Positions 17,277 to 26,026 of a DNA stretch of 64,000 nucleotides are shown here, one piece after another. The notes beneath the pieces are model-generated. The model was given only the letters and a program-made list of their open reading frames with translations, had not been told where the DNA came from and did no database searches. Position 1 is the first letter of the stretch, and every line of letters begins with the position of its first letter. Origin of the DNA: DASYAE01 sp036501535 (GTDB lineage Bacteria > Actinomycetota > Actinomycetes > Streptomycetales > Catenulisporaceae); NCBI GenBank assembly GCA_036501535.1, contig DASYAE010000289.1, positions 93,606 to 157,605 of the forward strand. Direction: 5' to 3'. The translations under genes were made by a program, and so were the position numbers.

Positions 17277-17445
17277 CCAGATATGATTACTAGTCACTCA
17301 TTCGTCGCAACTCCGATGCGCTCGTTGAGTGGACTGTCGCTGACGATACCGCAGCTAGTCACCCATTAGAGGGAATATTCATGGCTCAATCAGCCGAATA
17401 AAACATGATCTGCCGGTGTATCAGAAATACGCCGTTCGCGCGGTC

Positions 17446-17451
17446 TAGACT
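17446..17451 (+). promoter_or_regulatory. -10 element of a leaderless promoter
   Basis: TAGACT ends 6 bases before the GTG at 17458 and no Shine-Dalgarno is present, fitting the TANNNT-N6-start architecture of leaderless actinobacterial genes. Confidence 0.5.
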
Positions 17452-17457
17452 CGCACG

Positions 17458-19548
17458 GTGCCGATTTCCCCGAATGAAACGTCGGCAAGCGCCGCCAAGG
17501 CACGAAGCCTCCCCCGCGCGTTCAGAATCAGCCGTCCGAACCAGTCGGACGACTCGCCTTCGGACATCTCGCCGGCAGCGCGGTCCGCCTCTGCGCCGCC
17601 GCAACGCCCCCGCATCGCCGGGCTCGACGGCCTGCGCGCCGTCGCGGTGGTCATGGTCGTGGTCTACCACTTCCTGCCGGACGCGCTGCCCGCCGGGTTC
17701 CTCGGCGTCGACCTCTTCTTCGCGCTCAGCGGGTTCCTGATCACCGGGATGCTGGTCGGCGAGATCCAGGCCACCGGGCGGCTGCGGCTCGGTGCTTTCT
17801 ACCGCCGGCGGGTGCGCCGGCTGGCCCCCTCGGTCGTCGTACTCGTACTCGCCGTCGTGATCGCGGGCGAGTTCTTCTGGACCGACCTGCGGCCGACGCT
17901 TCGCGGCAGCGTCCTCTCGTCGTTCGGCTACGTGACCAACTGGTGGCTGATCCACGCGAATCAGTCCTATTTCACGGCGACCGCCCGGCCGCCGATGCTC
18001 GAGCACCTGTGGTCGCTCGCGATCGAGGAGCAGTTCTACCTGGTCTGGCCGCTGGCCATCGCCGCCGTGACCGGGGCGGCACTCAGCACCCGCAGACCCG
18101 ACCGCCGCCCGAGTGCTTCGCGCCCGGCCGGCGGCGGCCCGGACGTGATGCTCCGGCTGACCGGGTTGGCCCTCCTGCTCACCGCACTGTCCGGCGCCGC
18201 CATGGCCTACTTCGCGATCTGCGACGATGTGCCCTACAGCACCGACTCGTCCCGCCTCTACTTCGGCTCTGATACGCACTGCATGGCACTCTTCGCCGGG
18301 GCGGCCGCCGCGGCCTGGCGGCATCGTCGCAGGACCCGGAGCAAGCCGATCGGCGCGGCGCCGGCCCGGCTCGCCGATGCGGGCGCCGTCGCAGGGCTGG
18401 TATTCGTCGGCTACGCCGCGCTGTGCTGGAACGAGTACACCGCCGCCATCTACCGCACCGGCTTCCTGGAATTCGGGCTCGCCGCCGCCGTCACCGTCGC
18501 GCTCGTCGGCCGTTCCGGAAGCCGGGTGGCCCGCGTTCTGGACACGCCGGTGCTCAAGGCGATCGGCCGGCGCTCCTACGCGATCTACCTCTGGCACTGG
18601 CCGGTGGACGTGGTCACCCGGCCGGGCATCGACATCCACGCCCCGGCGGCGTGGGTCTTCGCGCTGCGGATCTGCCTGACCGGCCTGCTGGCCTGCGCGA
18701 GCTACCGCTGGATCGAGGTACCGCTGCGGCGAGCACGGCCGCCGGAGATCGGCCCGCTGCGCGCACCACGCTCCCCCGCCGCGCGCGCCAGGCGTTCGCT
18801 GGTGTTCATGCTCTGCGTCTCGGTCGTGCTCTCGTGCATCCTGCTCGGCGTGGTACCGGTCGGCCCCCAGCCGCCGGACGGCGATCAGGCCGACTCCCAG
18901 CCGGTGGCCGCCCAGGTCTCGGCCTCCGCCACGAGTTCCGCCGAACCGGACCAACAGCAGGCCGCTGCCGACCGCTCCCCGCGGCGGGCGCAGGCGCTCT
19001 CGTCAGCGGCGGCGCCCCCGCCGTCCCAGCAGCAACCCAGCTGTCTGACATCCTCCGCGCCCGCCTCCGCCGGCATGCCGCTGTCGAGCCCTGCGATGGC
19101 GTTCGGCGACTCGGTCATGCTGGGGGCGCAGGACGGTCTGCGCTCACTGATGCCGAATCTGACCGTTTACGCGACCGTCGGCCTGCTGCCCCGCCCGATC
19201 CTCGCCGAGGTGCGCGACATGCATGCGGCCGGCGAGCTGCCGCCGGTCGTCATCATCCACATCGGCGACAACGGCTTCATCGTGCCCGGCGACCTGACCA
19301 GCACGCTGGATCTGCTGCGCGACCGGGCCCGGGTCGTGCTGGTGACCGCGAAGGTGCCGCGCGACTGGCAGGACGCGGCGGACGAGGTGGTCCGCCAGAC
19401 CGCGGCGCAGTACCCGAACGTGGTCGTCGCGGACTGGGAGGCCGAGTCGCAGGCGCAGCCCGGCTGGTTCGTGACCGACGGCGTGCACCTCACCGGGCCG
19501 GGCATCTCAGCCTTCAGCCAGTGCATCGCCTCCGCGGTCGCGCAGTGA
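17458..19548 (+). CDS. OafA/YrhL-type membrane acyltransferase fused to an SGNH hydrolase-like domain
   Basis: 696 residues. The acyltransferase-3 domain (about residues 45-400) begins with RIAGLDGLRAVAVVMVVVYH, whose Arg and His are the usual catalytic residues, and has about ten membrane segments, with LWSLAIEEQFYLVWPLAI typical of the family. A Ser/Pro/Gln-rich linker (about 475-535) leads to a C-terminal SGNH domain with AFGDSVMLGAQDGL, HIGDNG and DGVHLTGPG. Such fusions O-acetylate peptidoglycan or surface polysaccharide, passing the acyl group from the membrane domain to the SGNH domain outside. The neighbour is another surface-glycan protein. Confidence 0.9.
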   Translation: MPISPNETSASAAKARSLPRAFRISRPNQSDDSPSDISPAARSASAPPQRPRIAGLDGLRAVAVVMVVVYHFLPDALPAGFLGVDLFFALSGFLITGMLVGEIQATGRLRLGAFYRRRVRRLAPSVVVLVLAVVIAGEFFWTDLRPTLRGSVLSSFGYVTNWWLIHANQSYFTATARPPMLEHLWSLAIEEQFYLVWPLAIAAVTGAALSTRRPDRRPSASRPAGGGPDVMLRLTGLALLLTALSGAAMAYFAICDDVPYSTDSSRLYFGSDTHCMALFAGAAAAAWRHRRRTRSKPIGAAPARLADAGAVAGLVFVGYAALCWNEYTAAIYRTGFLEFGLAAAVTVALVGRSGSRVARVLDTPVLKAIGRRSYAIYLWHWPVDVVTRPGIDIHAPAAWVFALRICLTGLLACASYRWIEVPLRRARPPEIGPLRAPRSPAARARRSLVFMLCVSVVLSCILLGVVPVGPQPPDGDQADSQPVAAQVSASATSSAEPDQQQAAADRSPRRAQALSSAAAPPPSQQQPSCLTSSAPASAGMPLSSPAMAFGDSVMLGAQDGLRSLMPNLTVYATVGLLPRPILAEVRDMHAAGELPPVVIIHIGDNGFIVPGDLTSTLDLLRDRARVVLVTAKVPRDWQDAADEVVRQTAAQYPNVVVADWEAESQAQPGWFVTDGVHLTGPGISAFSQCIASAVAQ

Positions 19549-19580
19549 GCCGGTAGCGGCGCGCCGGCCAGGCGCACCGG

Positions 19581-20171
19581 TCAGATCATCGGCCCGTCGG
19601 TCGGCGTGCCCTGCGATAGATCCAGCCGGTCCAGCACCCGCCACAGAGCCTTGCGGCCGGCCGCGTCCGGCCCGCCCGAGAGCTCCTCGCCGAGCGCCAG
19701 CTCCGACGCCATGGCGATCACCAGCCGCGCCGTCGCCGGGGCGTCCGGCCAGCCCATCGCCCGCACGTCCGGCTCGGCGAGGGCGACGAACTCGGCGGTC
19801 CGGGCCGCCACGTCCATCGAGACCCCGGTGGCGATGCGCGCCTCGTGCAGCAGTGCCTTGACGCCCTGGTGCCGGATGCAGAAGTCGAGGTAGGTCTCCA
19901 TCCTCCGCTGCAGGTGCGCGCGGCCGGGCGGCAGATCGCTGATGGCCGCCTGCATCGCCTCGCCGATCTTGTCCCGGAACCGCTTGTGCAGCGCGCTGAG
20001 GAACGCCGCGCGGTCGGGGAAGTGCACGTAGAACGTCCCTTTGGCGACCCCGGCCGCGGCGACGACCCGGTTCACGCTCATCCCGGACAGGCCGTAGTGC
20101 TCGGCGGTCTCCAGGCCGGCATCGAGGAGCGCTCTCCGGGTCTCCTGGGCGGCGTCCGCGCGAGCAGTCAT
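19581..20171 (-). CDS. TetR-family transcriptional regulator
   Basis: 196 residues. HTH at about residues 12-58 (ALLDAGLETAEHYGLSGMSV...VAAAGVAKGTFYVHFPDRAAF), with a helical ligand-binding domain after it. It is divergent from an MDR-type oxidoreductase, and a perfect 20-base palindrome lies between them, which is the standard arrangement for a repressor controlling itself and its neighbour. The ligand is unknown. Confidence 0.9.
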   Translation of the reverse strand: MTARADAAQETRRALLDAGLETAEHYGLSGMSVNRVVAAAGVAKGTFYVHFPDRAAFLSALHKRFRDKIGEAMQAAISDLPPGRAHLQRRMETYLDFCIRHQGVKALLHEARIATGVSMDVAARTAEFVALAEPDVRAMGWPDAPATARLVIAMASELALGEELSGGPDAAGRKALWRVLDRLDLSQGTPTDGPMI

Positions 20172-20220
20172 GCCGTAAAGCCTATGTCGGCGGCGCCGCC
20201 AGGCGGACCACGCGCCATGC

Positions 20221-20244
20221 TAGAGTGACCGACCAGTCGGTCAC
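20221..20244. promoter_or_regulatory. TetR operator overlapping the MDR gene promoter
   Basis: Perfect inverted repeat at 20225-20244, arms GTGACCGAC and GTCGGTCAC with a CA spacer. The TAGAGT -10-like element (20221-20226) of the rightward promoter runs into it, so binding would repress the oxidoreductase gene and probably tetR. Confidence 0.8.
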
Positions 20245-20280
20245 CTAAATCGCCCAGCACGAAGAAATGAGGGGATTGCG

Positions 20281-21279
20281 ATGCGTGCAGCGGTCGTCGA
20301 GGCACACGGGCAGGCACCGCGGATCGGGCAGCGCACCGATCCGCAGCGCCGGCCGGGCACCACGCTCGTCCGGCTCACCGCGGCCTCGATCAACCCGATC
20401 GACCTGCTCATATCCTCGGGCGGACACCCGGCCGGCAAGCCGCCGGTGCCGCACGTGCCCGGCATCGAGGGGGTCGGGACCGTGGTCGAGAGCGCCGTCT
20501 TCGGCGCAGGCACGCGAGTGCGCCTCTCCGTGCCCGGCGGATTCGTCGACGGGACGCTCGCCGAATACACGGCTGCCCCGGACGAGGCCTGCGTCCCGAT
20601 TCCGGACCGGCTCGGCGACCCGGCCGCCGCGGCGATCGGCGCCGTCGGCATCAGTGCCCTGGTCACCCTGCGGGACCTGGCCGGCCTGCTGGCCGGGGAG
20701 TCCGTGCTGGTCCTCGGGGCGACCGGCGGCTTCGGGCAGGCCATCGTGCAGATCGCCCGCGCGCTCGGGGCCGGGCGCGTCGTGGCCGCGGGCCGCAATC
20801 AGCAGCGGCTGGACCGGCTCGCCGCCGCGGTGGACAGCTCCGACGGCGACGCAGCACCCGGTGAAGCACCACCGATCAGCACCGTGCTGCTCGACCCGGA
20901 CCCGGCCACGTTCGTCCAGCAGCTCGAGAAGACCGGCGGGAAGGTCGACGTGGTCGTCGACACGCTCTGGGGCCCGTACGCGCAGCCCGCGCTCGCCGGT
21001 CTCGCCCCGACTGGTCGCTATCTGAACGTCGGCGGTGCCGCAGGGGGCGAAGCCACGATCAGCGCCGGACTGCTGCGGCACGGGCTGCTCAAGGTGACCG
21101 GGTTCAGCGCGGCGACGTTGTCCGCCACAGAAGGCAATGCGGCTTATCAGGACGTGATCGGCCTGGCGGTTGCCGGCCGGCTGAATCTCCCGATCGACAC
21201 CTATCCGCTGGACGACATCGAAGCGGCCTGGAACGCCCAGGCCGCGTCACCGGGCACGAAGATCGTCGTCCAGCCCTGA
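20281..21279 (+). CDS. MDR-superfamily zinc-independent alcohol dehydrogenase/quinone oxidoreductase
   Basis: 332 residues; ATG with GAGGGG upstream. The N-terminal catalytic domain contains ITSINPIDLL-like NPIDLLISSGGHPAGKPPVPH and HVPGIEGVGTVVE, and the Rossmann domain has VLVLGATGGFGQAIVQIARALGAGRVVAAG-type GATGGFG (about residues 145-151). No structural zinc cysteine cluster is seen, so it belongs with the NADPH:quinone reductase group. It is controlled by the divergent TetR regulator and probably detoxifies a reactive carbonyl or quinone. Confidence 0.85.
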   Translation: MRAAVVEAHGQAPRIGQRTDPQRRPGTTLVRLTAASINPIDLLISSGGHPAGKPPVPHVPGIEGVGTVVESAVFGAGTRVRLSVPGGFVDGTLAEYTAAPDEACVPIPDRLGDPAAAAIGAVGISALVTLRDLAGLLAGESVLVLGATGGFGQAIVQIARALGAGRVVAAGRNQQRLDRLAAAVDSSDGDAAPGEAPPISTVLLDPDPATFVQQLEKTGGKVDVVVDTLWGPYAQPALAGLAPTGRYLNVGGAAGGEATISAGLLRHGLLKVTGFSAATLSATEGNAAYQDVIGLAVAGRLNLPIDTYPLDDIEAAWNAQAASPGTKIVVQP

Positions 21280-21300
21280 GGGATACCTGTTCCGTCCCGT

Positions 21301-21330
21301 CCCGGCCAAAGCCGGTAACCGGTAGCCGGG
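21301..21330. terminator. Weak hairpin between convergent genes
   Basis: CCCGGC and GCCGGG flank repeated GCCGGT/ACCGGT units between the MDR and histidine kinase stops. It could fold in several ways and may serve as a bidirectional terminator. Confidence 0.35.
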
Positions 21331-21351
21331 TCTTCGAGACCTGAAGCGGCG

Positions 21352-22653
21352 TCAGATGGCCGGGACGGGAAGCCGGACCTCGAACCGGCAGCCGCCCGAC
21401 ACGTTGCGCACGTCGACCTCGCCCGAGTGCGCCTCGACGATCCCGCGCACGATCGCCAGGCCCAGCCCGGCGCCGGCCAGCGGCTCCGGCGTGCGCGCGG
21501 CGGTCCCGCGCCAGGCGACGTCGAAGACCCGGTCCAGGTCGTCGGTCGGGATTCCGCCGCAGGCGTCGGTGACCGACAGCACCGCGTGTCCGTCGCGCTC
21601 GCCCGCCTCGACGCGCACCGCGCCGTCGCTCGGCGTGTGCCGGATCGCGTTCGCCACAAGGTTCGTCAGCGCGCGGGATATCTCCCGCGGGTCCACGCGG
21701 ACCGCAAGGAGCGTGTTGACCTCGGCCGACAGGGCGACACCGCGGGCGCGAGCCAACGCGTCCGCGCCGACCACCGCTTCATCCACGAGGTCGGAGAGCG
21801 GAACCCGGGACAGCGAAAGGCGCAGCGCGCCGGCGTGGATGCGCGACATCTCGAACAGGTCGTCGACCATGCCGGCCAGCCGGTCCACGGCCAGCCGCAT
21901 CTGCATGTGGTAGCGCAGCGGATCGCTCGCCACGCCGTCCTCGAGCGCTTCGGCCATCGCGCGCAGGCCGGCCAGCGGCGTGCGCAGGTCGTGCGAGACC
22001 CAGGCGACCAGTTCGCGCCGGGACTGCTCCAGCGACCGCTCGCGCTCGCGCGACTCGGCCAGCCTGGTCGCGGTGGCGGACAGCTCGCGGCGCAGGTCCT
22101 CCAGCTCCGCCGTGGCCAGCGCCGGGGCCCGACTGACCATCACCGTCGGCTCGTTCGGCCCGGCGCCCGGCGGCACGCCCATTCCGCCGAGCAGCCCCGC
22201 GGCGATCAGCCCGCTCGCACCGGTCGGCCGGGCGTGGCGGGCCGACTTGCCCAGGCCGTTCGCCGTGTCGAATCCGTTCCCCAGCGGCTGCGCCGACGCC
22301 GCGTCAGACATGCCGTAGTCGTGGTAGTCCCGGGCCTCGTCGCCGAGGCCGCGCAGCGCGTCGCGCAGCGCCCGGCTGTCCGCGGTCACGCTGCGGGCCA
22401 GCGGGATCGCCATGCCGAGCGACGCGATGCCCGCCGCGACGCAGACCACGAGGACGACGCCGAAGTCCTCCTGCGAGATGAACATCGCCTGCGCGGTGCC
22501 GAGCACGCCGGCGGCCATCGCGAGCACCGTCGCCATCGTGACGGTGAACAGCTTGAGCCGGACCGAGCCGCCTGACTCGAGCCGCAGCGCGAACAGGCCG
22601 AGCAGGCTGACGCCGATCGCGCAGCCGCCGCTGATCAAGATGATCAAAAGCAT
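21352..22653 (-). CDS. Membrane sensor histidine kinase
   Basis: 433 residues. Three hydrophobic segments lie in the first 100 residues (LLIILISGGCAIGVSLLGLF, LFTVTMATVLAMAAG, VVLVVCVAAGIASLGMAI), with almost no extracytoplasmic loop. A coiled region precedes the phosphoacceptor motif AWVSHDLRTPLAGLRAMAE (about 215-233). The ATPase domain has the N box NLVANAIRHT, G1 DACGGI and G2 GAGLGLAIVRG. It follows the response regulator gene by 13 bases and is its partner. The short sensor region suggests membrane or intracellular sensing. Confidence 0.92.
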   Translation of the reverse strand: MLLIILISGGCAIGVSLLGLFALRLESGGSVRLKLFTVTMATVLAMAAGVLGTAQAMFISQEDFGVVLVVCVAAGIASLGMAIPLARSVTADSRALRDALRGLGDEARDYHDYGMSDAASAQPLGNGFDTANGLGKSARHARPTGASGLIAAGLLGGMGVPPGAGPNEPTVMVSRAPALATAELEDLRRELSATATRLAESRERERSLEQSRRELVAWVSHDLRTPLAGLRAMAEALEDGVASDPLRYHMQMRLAVDRLAGMVDDLFEMSRIHAGALRLSLSRVPLSDLVDEAVVGADALARARGVALSAEVNTLLAVRVDPREISRALTNLVANAIRHTPSDGAVRVEAGERDGHAVLSVTDACGGIPTDDLDRVFDVAWRGTAARTPEPLAGAGLGLAIVRGIVEAHSGEVDVRNVSGGCRFEVRLPVPAI

Positions 22654-22666
22654 GGTTCGAGCCTGT

Positions 22667-23473
22667 CTAGGATCCGGATCCCTGAGCCGAACCGGCGGCG
22701 TCGCCAGCCCCGCCGGCGTGCTGCACGGGCTGGTCGAGACGATATCCCACGCCCCAGACGGTCACCAGGATCTCCGGCTCGGCCGGATCCCGCTCGATCT
22801 TCTCGCGCAGCCTGCGCACGTGCACCGTCACCGTGGACTGGTCGCCGTACTCCCAGCCCCAGACCAGGCGCATCAGCTCGGGCCGGGTGAACGCCTGTCC
22901 CGGATGCGCCAGCAGGAAGGCCAGCAGGTCGAACTCGCGGCCGGTCAGTGCCAGCGGCGCGCCCGCACGGCGGGCTTCATGTCGGGTGACGTCGACCTCC
23001 AGGTCGCCGACCCGGCGCACGTCGGTGGGCGCATGCGCAGCCGCGGCGGGTGCGGGCTGCTGCGTCCTGGCCGGGTCGCCGGGAGCGGCGGCCGCGCCGC
23101 GGCGGGACCGGCGCAGAACGGATGTGGCCCGCAGGGCGAGCTCGCGCGGGCTGAAGGGCTTGGTGACGTAGTCGTCCGCACCAAGCTCGAGCCCGAGGAT
23201 CCGGTCGCTCTCCTCGCCGCGGGCGGTGAGCATGATTACCGGCGGCCGGCCCATGCCGGCCAGCCGCCGGAAGACCTCGAAGCCGTCGTAGCCCGGCAGC
23301 ATCAGGTCGAGGATGACCAGGTCGGGTAGCTTCAGCCGGGCGGCCGCCACCGCCCCGGGGCCGTCGGCGGCGAGCCTGACCCGGTGCCCTGAGCGGCGCA
23401 GGTAGGCCGCGACCACCTCGGAGACCGTGGGGTCGTCGTCGACGACCAGCACATCGGCGCTGTCATCCATCAT
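22667..23473 (-). CDS. OmpR-family response regulator
   Basis: 268 residues from the first of two adjacent ATG codons (23473 or 23470); a longer frame to 23647 is probably noise. The receiver domain has VLVVDDDPTVSE, phospho-acceptor Asp in VILDLMLPGYDG and the switch Lys in DDYVTKPFSPREL. A Pro/Ala/Gln-rich linker (about 125-150) leads to a winged-helix DNA-binding domain (LTGREFDLLAFLLAHPGQAF...VTVHVRRLREKIE). It is the partner of the kinase downstream and overlaps the small upstream ORF by 11 bases. Confidence 0.92.
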   Translation of the reverse strand: MMDDSADVLVVDDDPTVSEVVAAYLRRSGHRVRLAADGPGAVAAARLKLPDLVILDLMLPGYDGFEVFRRLAGMGRPPVIMLTARGEESDRILGLELGADDYVTKPFSPRELALRATSVLRRSRRGAAAAPGDPARTQQPAPAAAAHAPTDVRRVGDLEVDVTRHEARRAGAPLALTGREFDLLAFLLAHPGQAFTRPELMRLVWGWEYGDQSTVTVHVRRLREKIERDPAEPEILVTVWGVGYRLDQPVQHAGGAGDAAGSAQGSGS

Positions 23474-23954
23474 CACCGGCCAATCTAAGCCGCCGGGCCG
23501 CCCTAGCGGCACCCCGCCCGGTCGTGGCCGCCGATCCATCCTCGGTCTGTAATGACTGCGTCGGCAGTGGCCGGGGGGACGCGGCCGGCTGCGCGGCGCT
23601 GGCCGGACTCGCGGGCGGGTTCCTGACCAGGCGCAACGCGGGCGCACCGGCCGGCACCGGTTCGGCGGCCGGCGACGCGGTCCGCGTCCTGAGCACGCCC
23701 CGCACCTGGCGCGTAATCCGTTTCAGAGCCAGGAACTCGGTCAACGGCTGTCGGCGCCCGCGTCGCACGACGGACTGCGCCGTGTTGCGATGACCCGCCA
23801 GGTGCGCCGGAGTCGGGCGGAAGCCGGGTGTGCTCAACCCGCCGAAGCTCACCAGGAAGCGGTCGTGCCGCGCGAAGCGCTCCGTCCCTGTGCCTATACG
23901 TGCGCCGGTGCCGATATCGCCTGTGGATACGCCCATGCCCATGCTGGAGTTCAT
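23463..23954 (-). CDS. Hypothetical protein upstream of the response regulator
   Basis: 163 residues from ATG 23954, which has AGGGG 8 bases upstream; a longer frame starts at 23996. Codons in the central part (about residues 20-110) are strongly G/C at third positions, supporting real coding, while the last 30 codons are not. The sequence RFLVSFGGLSTPGFRPTPA...LTEFLALKRITRQVRG has no family I recognise. The C-terminal half is Pro/Ala-rich. Its stop overlaps the start of the response regulator, so it may be the first gene of that operon. Confidence 0.45.
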   Translation of the reverse strand: MNSSMGMGVSTGDIGTGARIGTGTERFARHDRFLVSFGGLSTPGFRPTPAHLAGHRNTAQSVVRRGRRQPLTEFLALKRITRQVRGVLRTRTASPAAEPVPAGAPALRLVRNPPASPASAAQPAASPRPLPTQSLQTEDGSAATTGRGAARAARRLRLAGDDG

Positions 23955-24013
23955 TTCGTGTCCCCTGTCATGCATCCCGACCTGCTGTGCGCCCATGCAG
24001 CCCGGCGCTTACA

Positions 24014-24035
24014 TCAACGTGACCGTTCACGTTGA
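24014..24035. promoter_or_regulatory. Inverted repeat 1 upstream of the ArsR-like gene
   Basis: Arms TCAACGTGA and TCACGTTGA with a CCGT spacer, perfect over 9 bases each. It lies between divergent genes and ends over the TTGACA (24032-24037) of a possible rightward promoter whose -10 would be GTGAAT (24055-24060). Confidence 0.6.
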
Positions 24036-24041
24036 CAATCC

Positions 24042-24061
24042 CATTCACGCTTGCGTGAATG
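24042..24061. promoter_or_regulatory. Inverted repeat 2 upstream of the ArsR-like gene
   Basis: Arms CATTCACGC and GCGTGAATG with a TT spacer, perfect. It shares TTCACG/CGTGAA half-sites with repeat 1, and covers the -10 region of the candidate promoter, as an autoregulatory operator would. Confidence 0.6.
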
Positions 24062-24151
24062 GTGGCACGAGAGCGAGCCTTGCGCAAGGGAATTAAGGCC
24101 CGCCGACCCGCGGGCCCGCCGACCACGGCCCGAGAAAGCGAGAGGCCCCGC

Positions 24152-24967
24152 ATGCCGCGATCCGCGCCAGAACCCCGACGGCAGCCGGAACGCACGGCCC
24201 GCCGATTCGCGGACACCGCGGACCGCCGCCGCGACGAGGAGCGCGAGGCCGAGCGCCCGCAGCTGATCGTGCCGCGCTCCCCCGCGATCGCGCCGGCCTC
24301 CCCGGCGCCGCAGGGCTCGCACAAGCACGACGTCGTGCCCGAGCTGATCGTGAAGGACCTGGCCACGCTGCGCGTGCTCGCCGATCCGCTGCGCCTGGCC
24401 ATCCTCGGCGCGTTCGGCGACGGCCGGCGGGAGCATCCGATGACGGTCAAGGAGATCGCCGAGCGGATCGACGAGGGCCCGACGAAGCTCTACCGGCACA
24501 TCAAGCAGCTGGAGGACGCCGGCCTGCTGGCCGTGGCCGGCACCAGGCTCGTCTCGGGCATCCTGGAGAAGAGCTACCGGCCGGTCTACCGCCGGATCGA
24601 CGTCGACGACGACCTGCTGAACCTGCCGGGGCAGCAGGACGAGTACCTGGGGGCGATCTCGGCGCTGCTCGAGTCGTCCCGGATGCGGCTGCTCAACGAG
24701 ATGCGCGCGGGCAGTGTGCTGGTCGAGACCCCTGATGAGGGACCGGACCTCAGCCTCGAGGTCAACACGATCGGCGTGAACCTGCGGGTGGAGCAGTACG
24801 ACGAGGTGCACGCCAAGCTGACCGAGCTGATGGAGCTGCTGGTCACCTACGGAAACGAGCAGAAGGACGACCCGGAGGCGGTCCCGGTGCGGTTCCAGGT
24901 GGTGCTTTACCCGTTGCTCGAACGCACCGAGGGCGGACCCGACGCCGGGGACGGCGGGTCCGCCTAA
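24152..24967 (+). CDS. ArsR-like winged-helix transcriptional regulator with extended N-terminus
   Basis: 271 residues from ATG 24152 (GAGAGG 5 bases upstream); the frame extends to 24059. Residues 1-60 are basic, Pro/Arg-rich and likely disordered. The winged helix is at about 66-150 (LATLRVLADPLRLAILGAF...TVKEIAERIDEGPTKLYRHIKQLEDAGLL). The C-terminal domain (about 150-260) is reminiscent of proteins annotated as ArsR-family or helix-turn-helix domain-containing regulators with a ligand-binding C-terminus; no metal-binding Cys are present. Two perfect inverted repeats just upstream are probable operators. Confidence 0.82.
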   Translation: MPRSAPEPRRQPERTARRFADTADRRRDEEREAERPQLIVPRSPAIAPASPAPQGSHKHDVVPELIVKDLATLRVLADPLRLAILGAFGDGRREHPMTVKEIAERIDEGPTKLYRHIKQLEDAGLLAVAGTRLVSGILEKSYRPVYRRIDVDDDLLNLPGQQDEYLGAISALLESSRMRLLNEMRAGSVLVETPDEGPDLSLEVNTIGVNLRVEQYDEVHAKLTELMELLVTYGNEQKDDPEAVPVRFQVVLYPLLERTEGGPDAGDGGSA

Positions 24968-24991
24968 GGCGCGCTCGGCCGGTCGGGCCGC

Positions 24992-25936
24992 TCAGACCAG
25001 GGCGTCGAGCAGAGCGATGTCGTCCTCGGTCAGGCGCAGGTCGGCCGCGGCCATGTTCTGCTCGAGGTGGGCGGCCGACGAGGTGCCCGGGATCACCGCG
25101 ATGACCGGGGAACGGGCCAGCAGCCAGGCGATCGCCACCTGGGTCCGGCTCGCCCCGTGCGCGGCGGCGATCAGGTCGATGACCCGCTCCTGCGCGTCGG
25201 TCGGCGCCATGCCGGGCGGCAGCGCGGACTTGTCCAGGCCGGGCCGCAGCATCCCGGCCGCCAGCGGGAAGTAGGGCACGAAGACGATCTTGAGCCGCTC
25301 GCAGGCCTCGAGCACCTCGGCGCTGCCGCGGTCGTAGAGGTGGAAGCGGTTCTGGACCGCGGAGACCGGCGCCAGCGTGCCGGCCCGCTCCAGCTGGGCC
25401 GCGGTGACGCCGCTGAGCCCGAGGCACCGGATCAGGCCGCGGTCGTACAGTTCGGCGAGCGCGGCGAACGACTCGTCCAGCGACGTCCTGCCGGCGGGCA
25501 TCAGGCCGTCGCCGCCGACGCGCAGGTAGACCAGGTCGAGGCGGTCGAGCCCGAGCCGGGCGAGGTTGCGCTCCACCTGCTCGCGCAGCTGGCGCGGCTC
25601 GGCGGCCGGATCGAAGGAGCCTGACGCGCCGCGCACCGCGCCGACCTTTGTGGCGATGACCAGCCCCTCAGGGTACGGATGCAGCGCCGCGCGGATCAGG
25701 TCATTGGCAACGTCGGGCCCGTACAGGGCGCTGGTGTCGATGTGCGTGACGCCCAGCTCGACCGCACGCCGCAGCAGCGCCAGCGCGGCGGCCTCGTCCG
25801 CCGACGGGCCCCAGATACCGGGGCCGGGCAGTTGCATGGCGCCGAACCCGAGCCGCCCGACGGTCAGGTCGTCGCAGAGCTGGAGCAGGCCGCCCGCCGG
25901 GGCGGGCCGGGAGGTACCGGCGGCGTCGATGGACAC
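24992..25936 (-). CDS. Aldo/keto reductase family oxidoreductase
   Basis: 314 residues, GTG start with GAGGAG 7 bases upstream. (beta/alpha)8 signature: GVTHIDTSALYGPDVAN carries the catalytic Asp and Tyr (about residues 73-90), VIATKVGAVRG the Lys. The usual catalytic His of the LHRxD motif is replaced: the segment reads LVYLRVGGDG. This His-to-Arg change is seen, from memory, in some actinobacterial AKRs and may alter catalysis. NADPH-binding residues near the C-terminus (VIPGTSSAAHLEQNMAA) are kept. Substrate unknown. Nearest neighbours are regulators. Confidence 0.88.
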   Translation of the reverse strand: MSIDAAGTSRPAPAGGLLQLCDDLTVGRLGFGAMQLPGPGIWGPSADEAAALALLRRAVELGVTHIDTSALYGPDVANDLIRAALHPYPEGLVIATKVGAVRGASGSFDPAAEPRQLREQVERNLARLGLDRLDLVYLRVGGDGLMPAGRTSLDESFAALAELYDRGLIRCLGLSGVTAAQLERAGTLAPVSAVQNRFHLYDRGSAEVLEACERLKIVFVPYFPLAAGMLRPGLDKSALPPGMAPTDAQERVIDLIAAAHGASRTQVAIAWLLARSPVIAVIPGTSSAAHLEQNMAAADLRLTEDDIALLDALV

Positions 25937-26026
25937 GAACGTTCTCCTCGTTCCCGAATAAGGGTCGGTGAAATAAAGATCAGCACATGGAGATCGGCTG
26001 CCGGGACGTTGCGCGGCGGACGCGGG

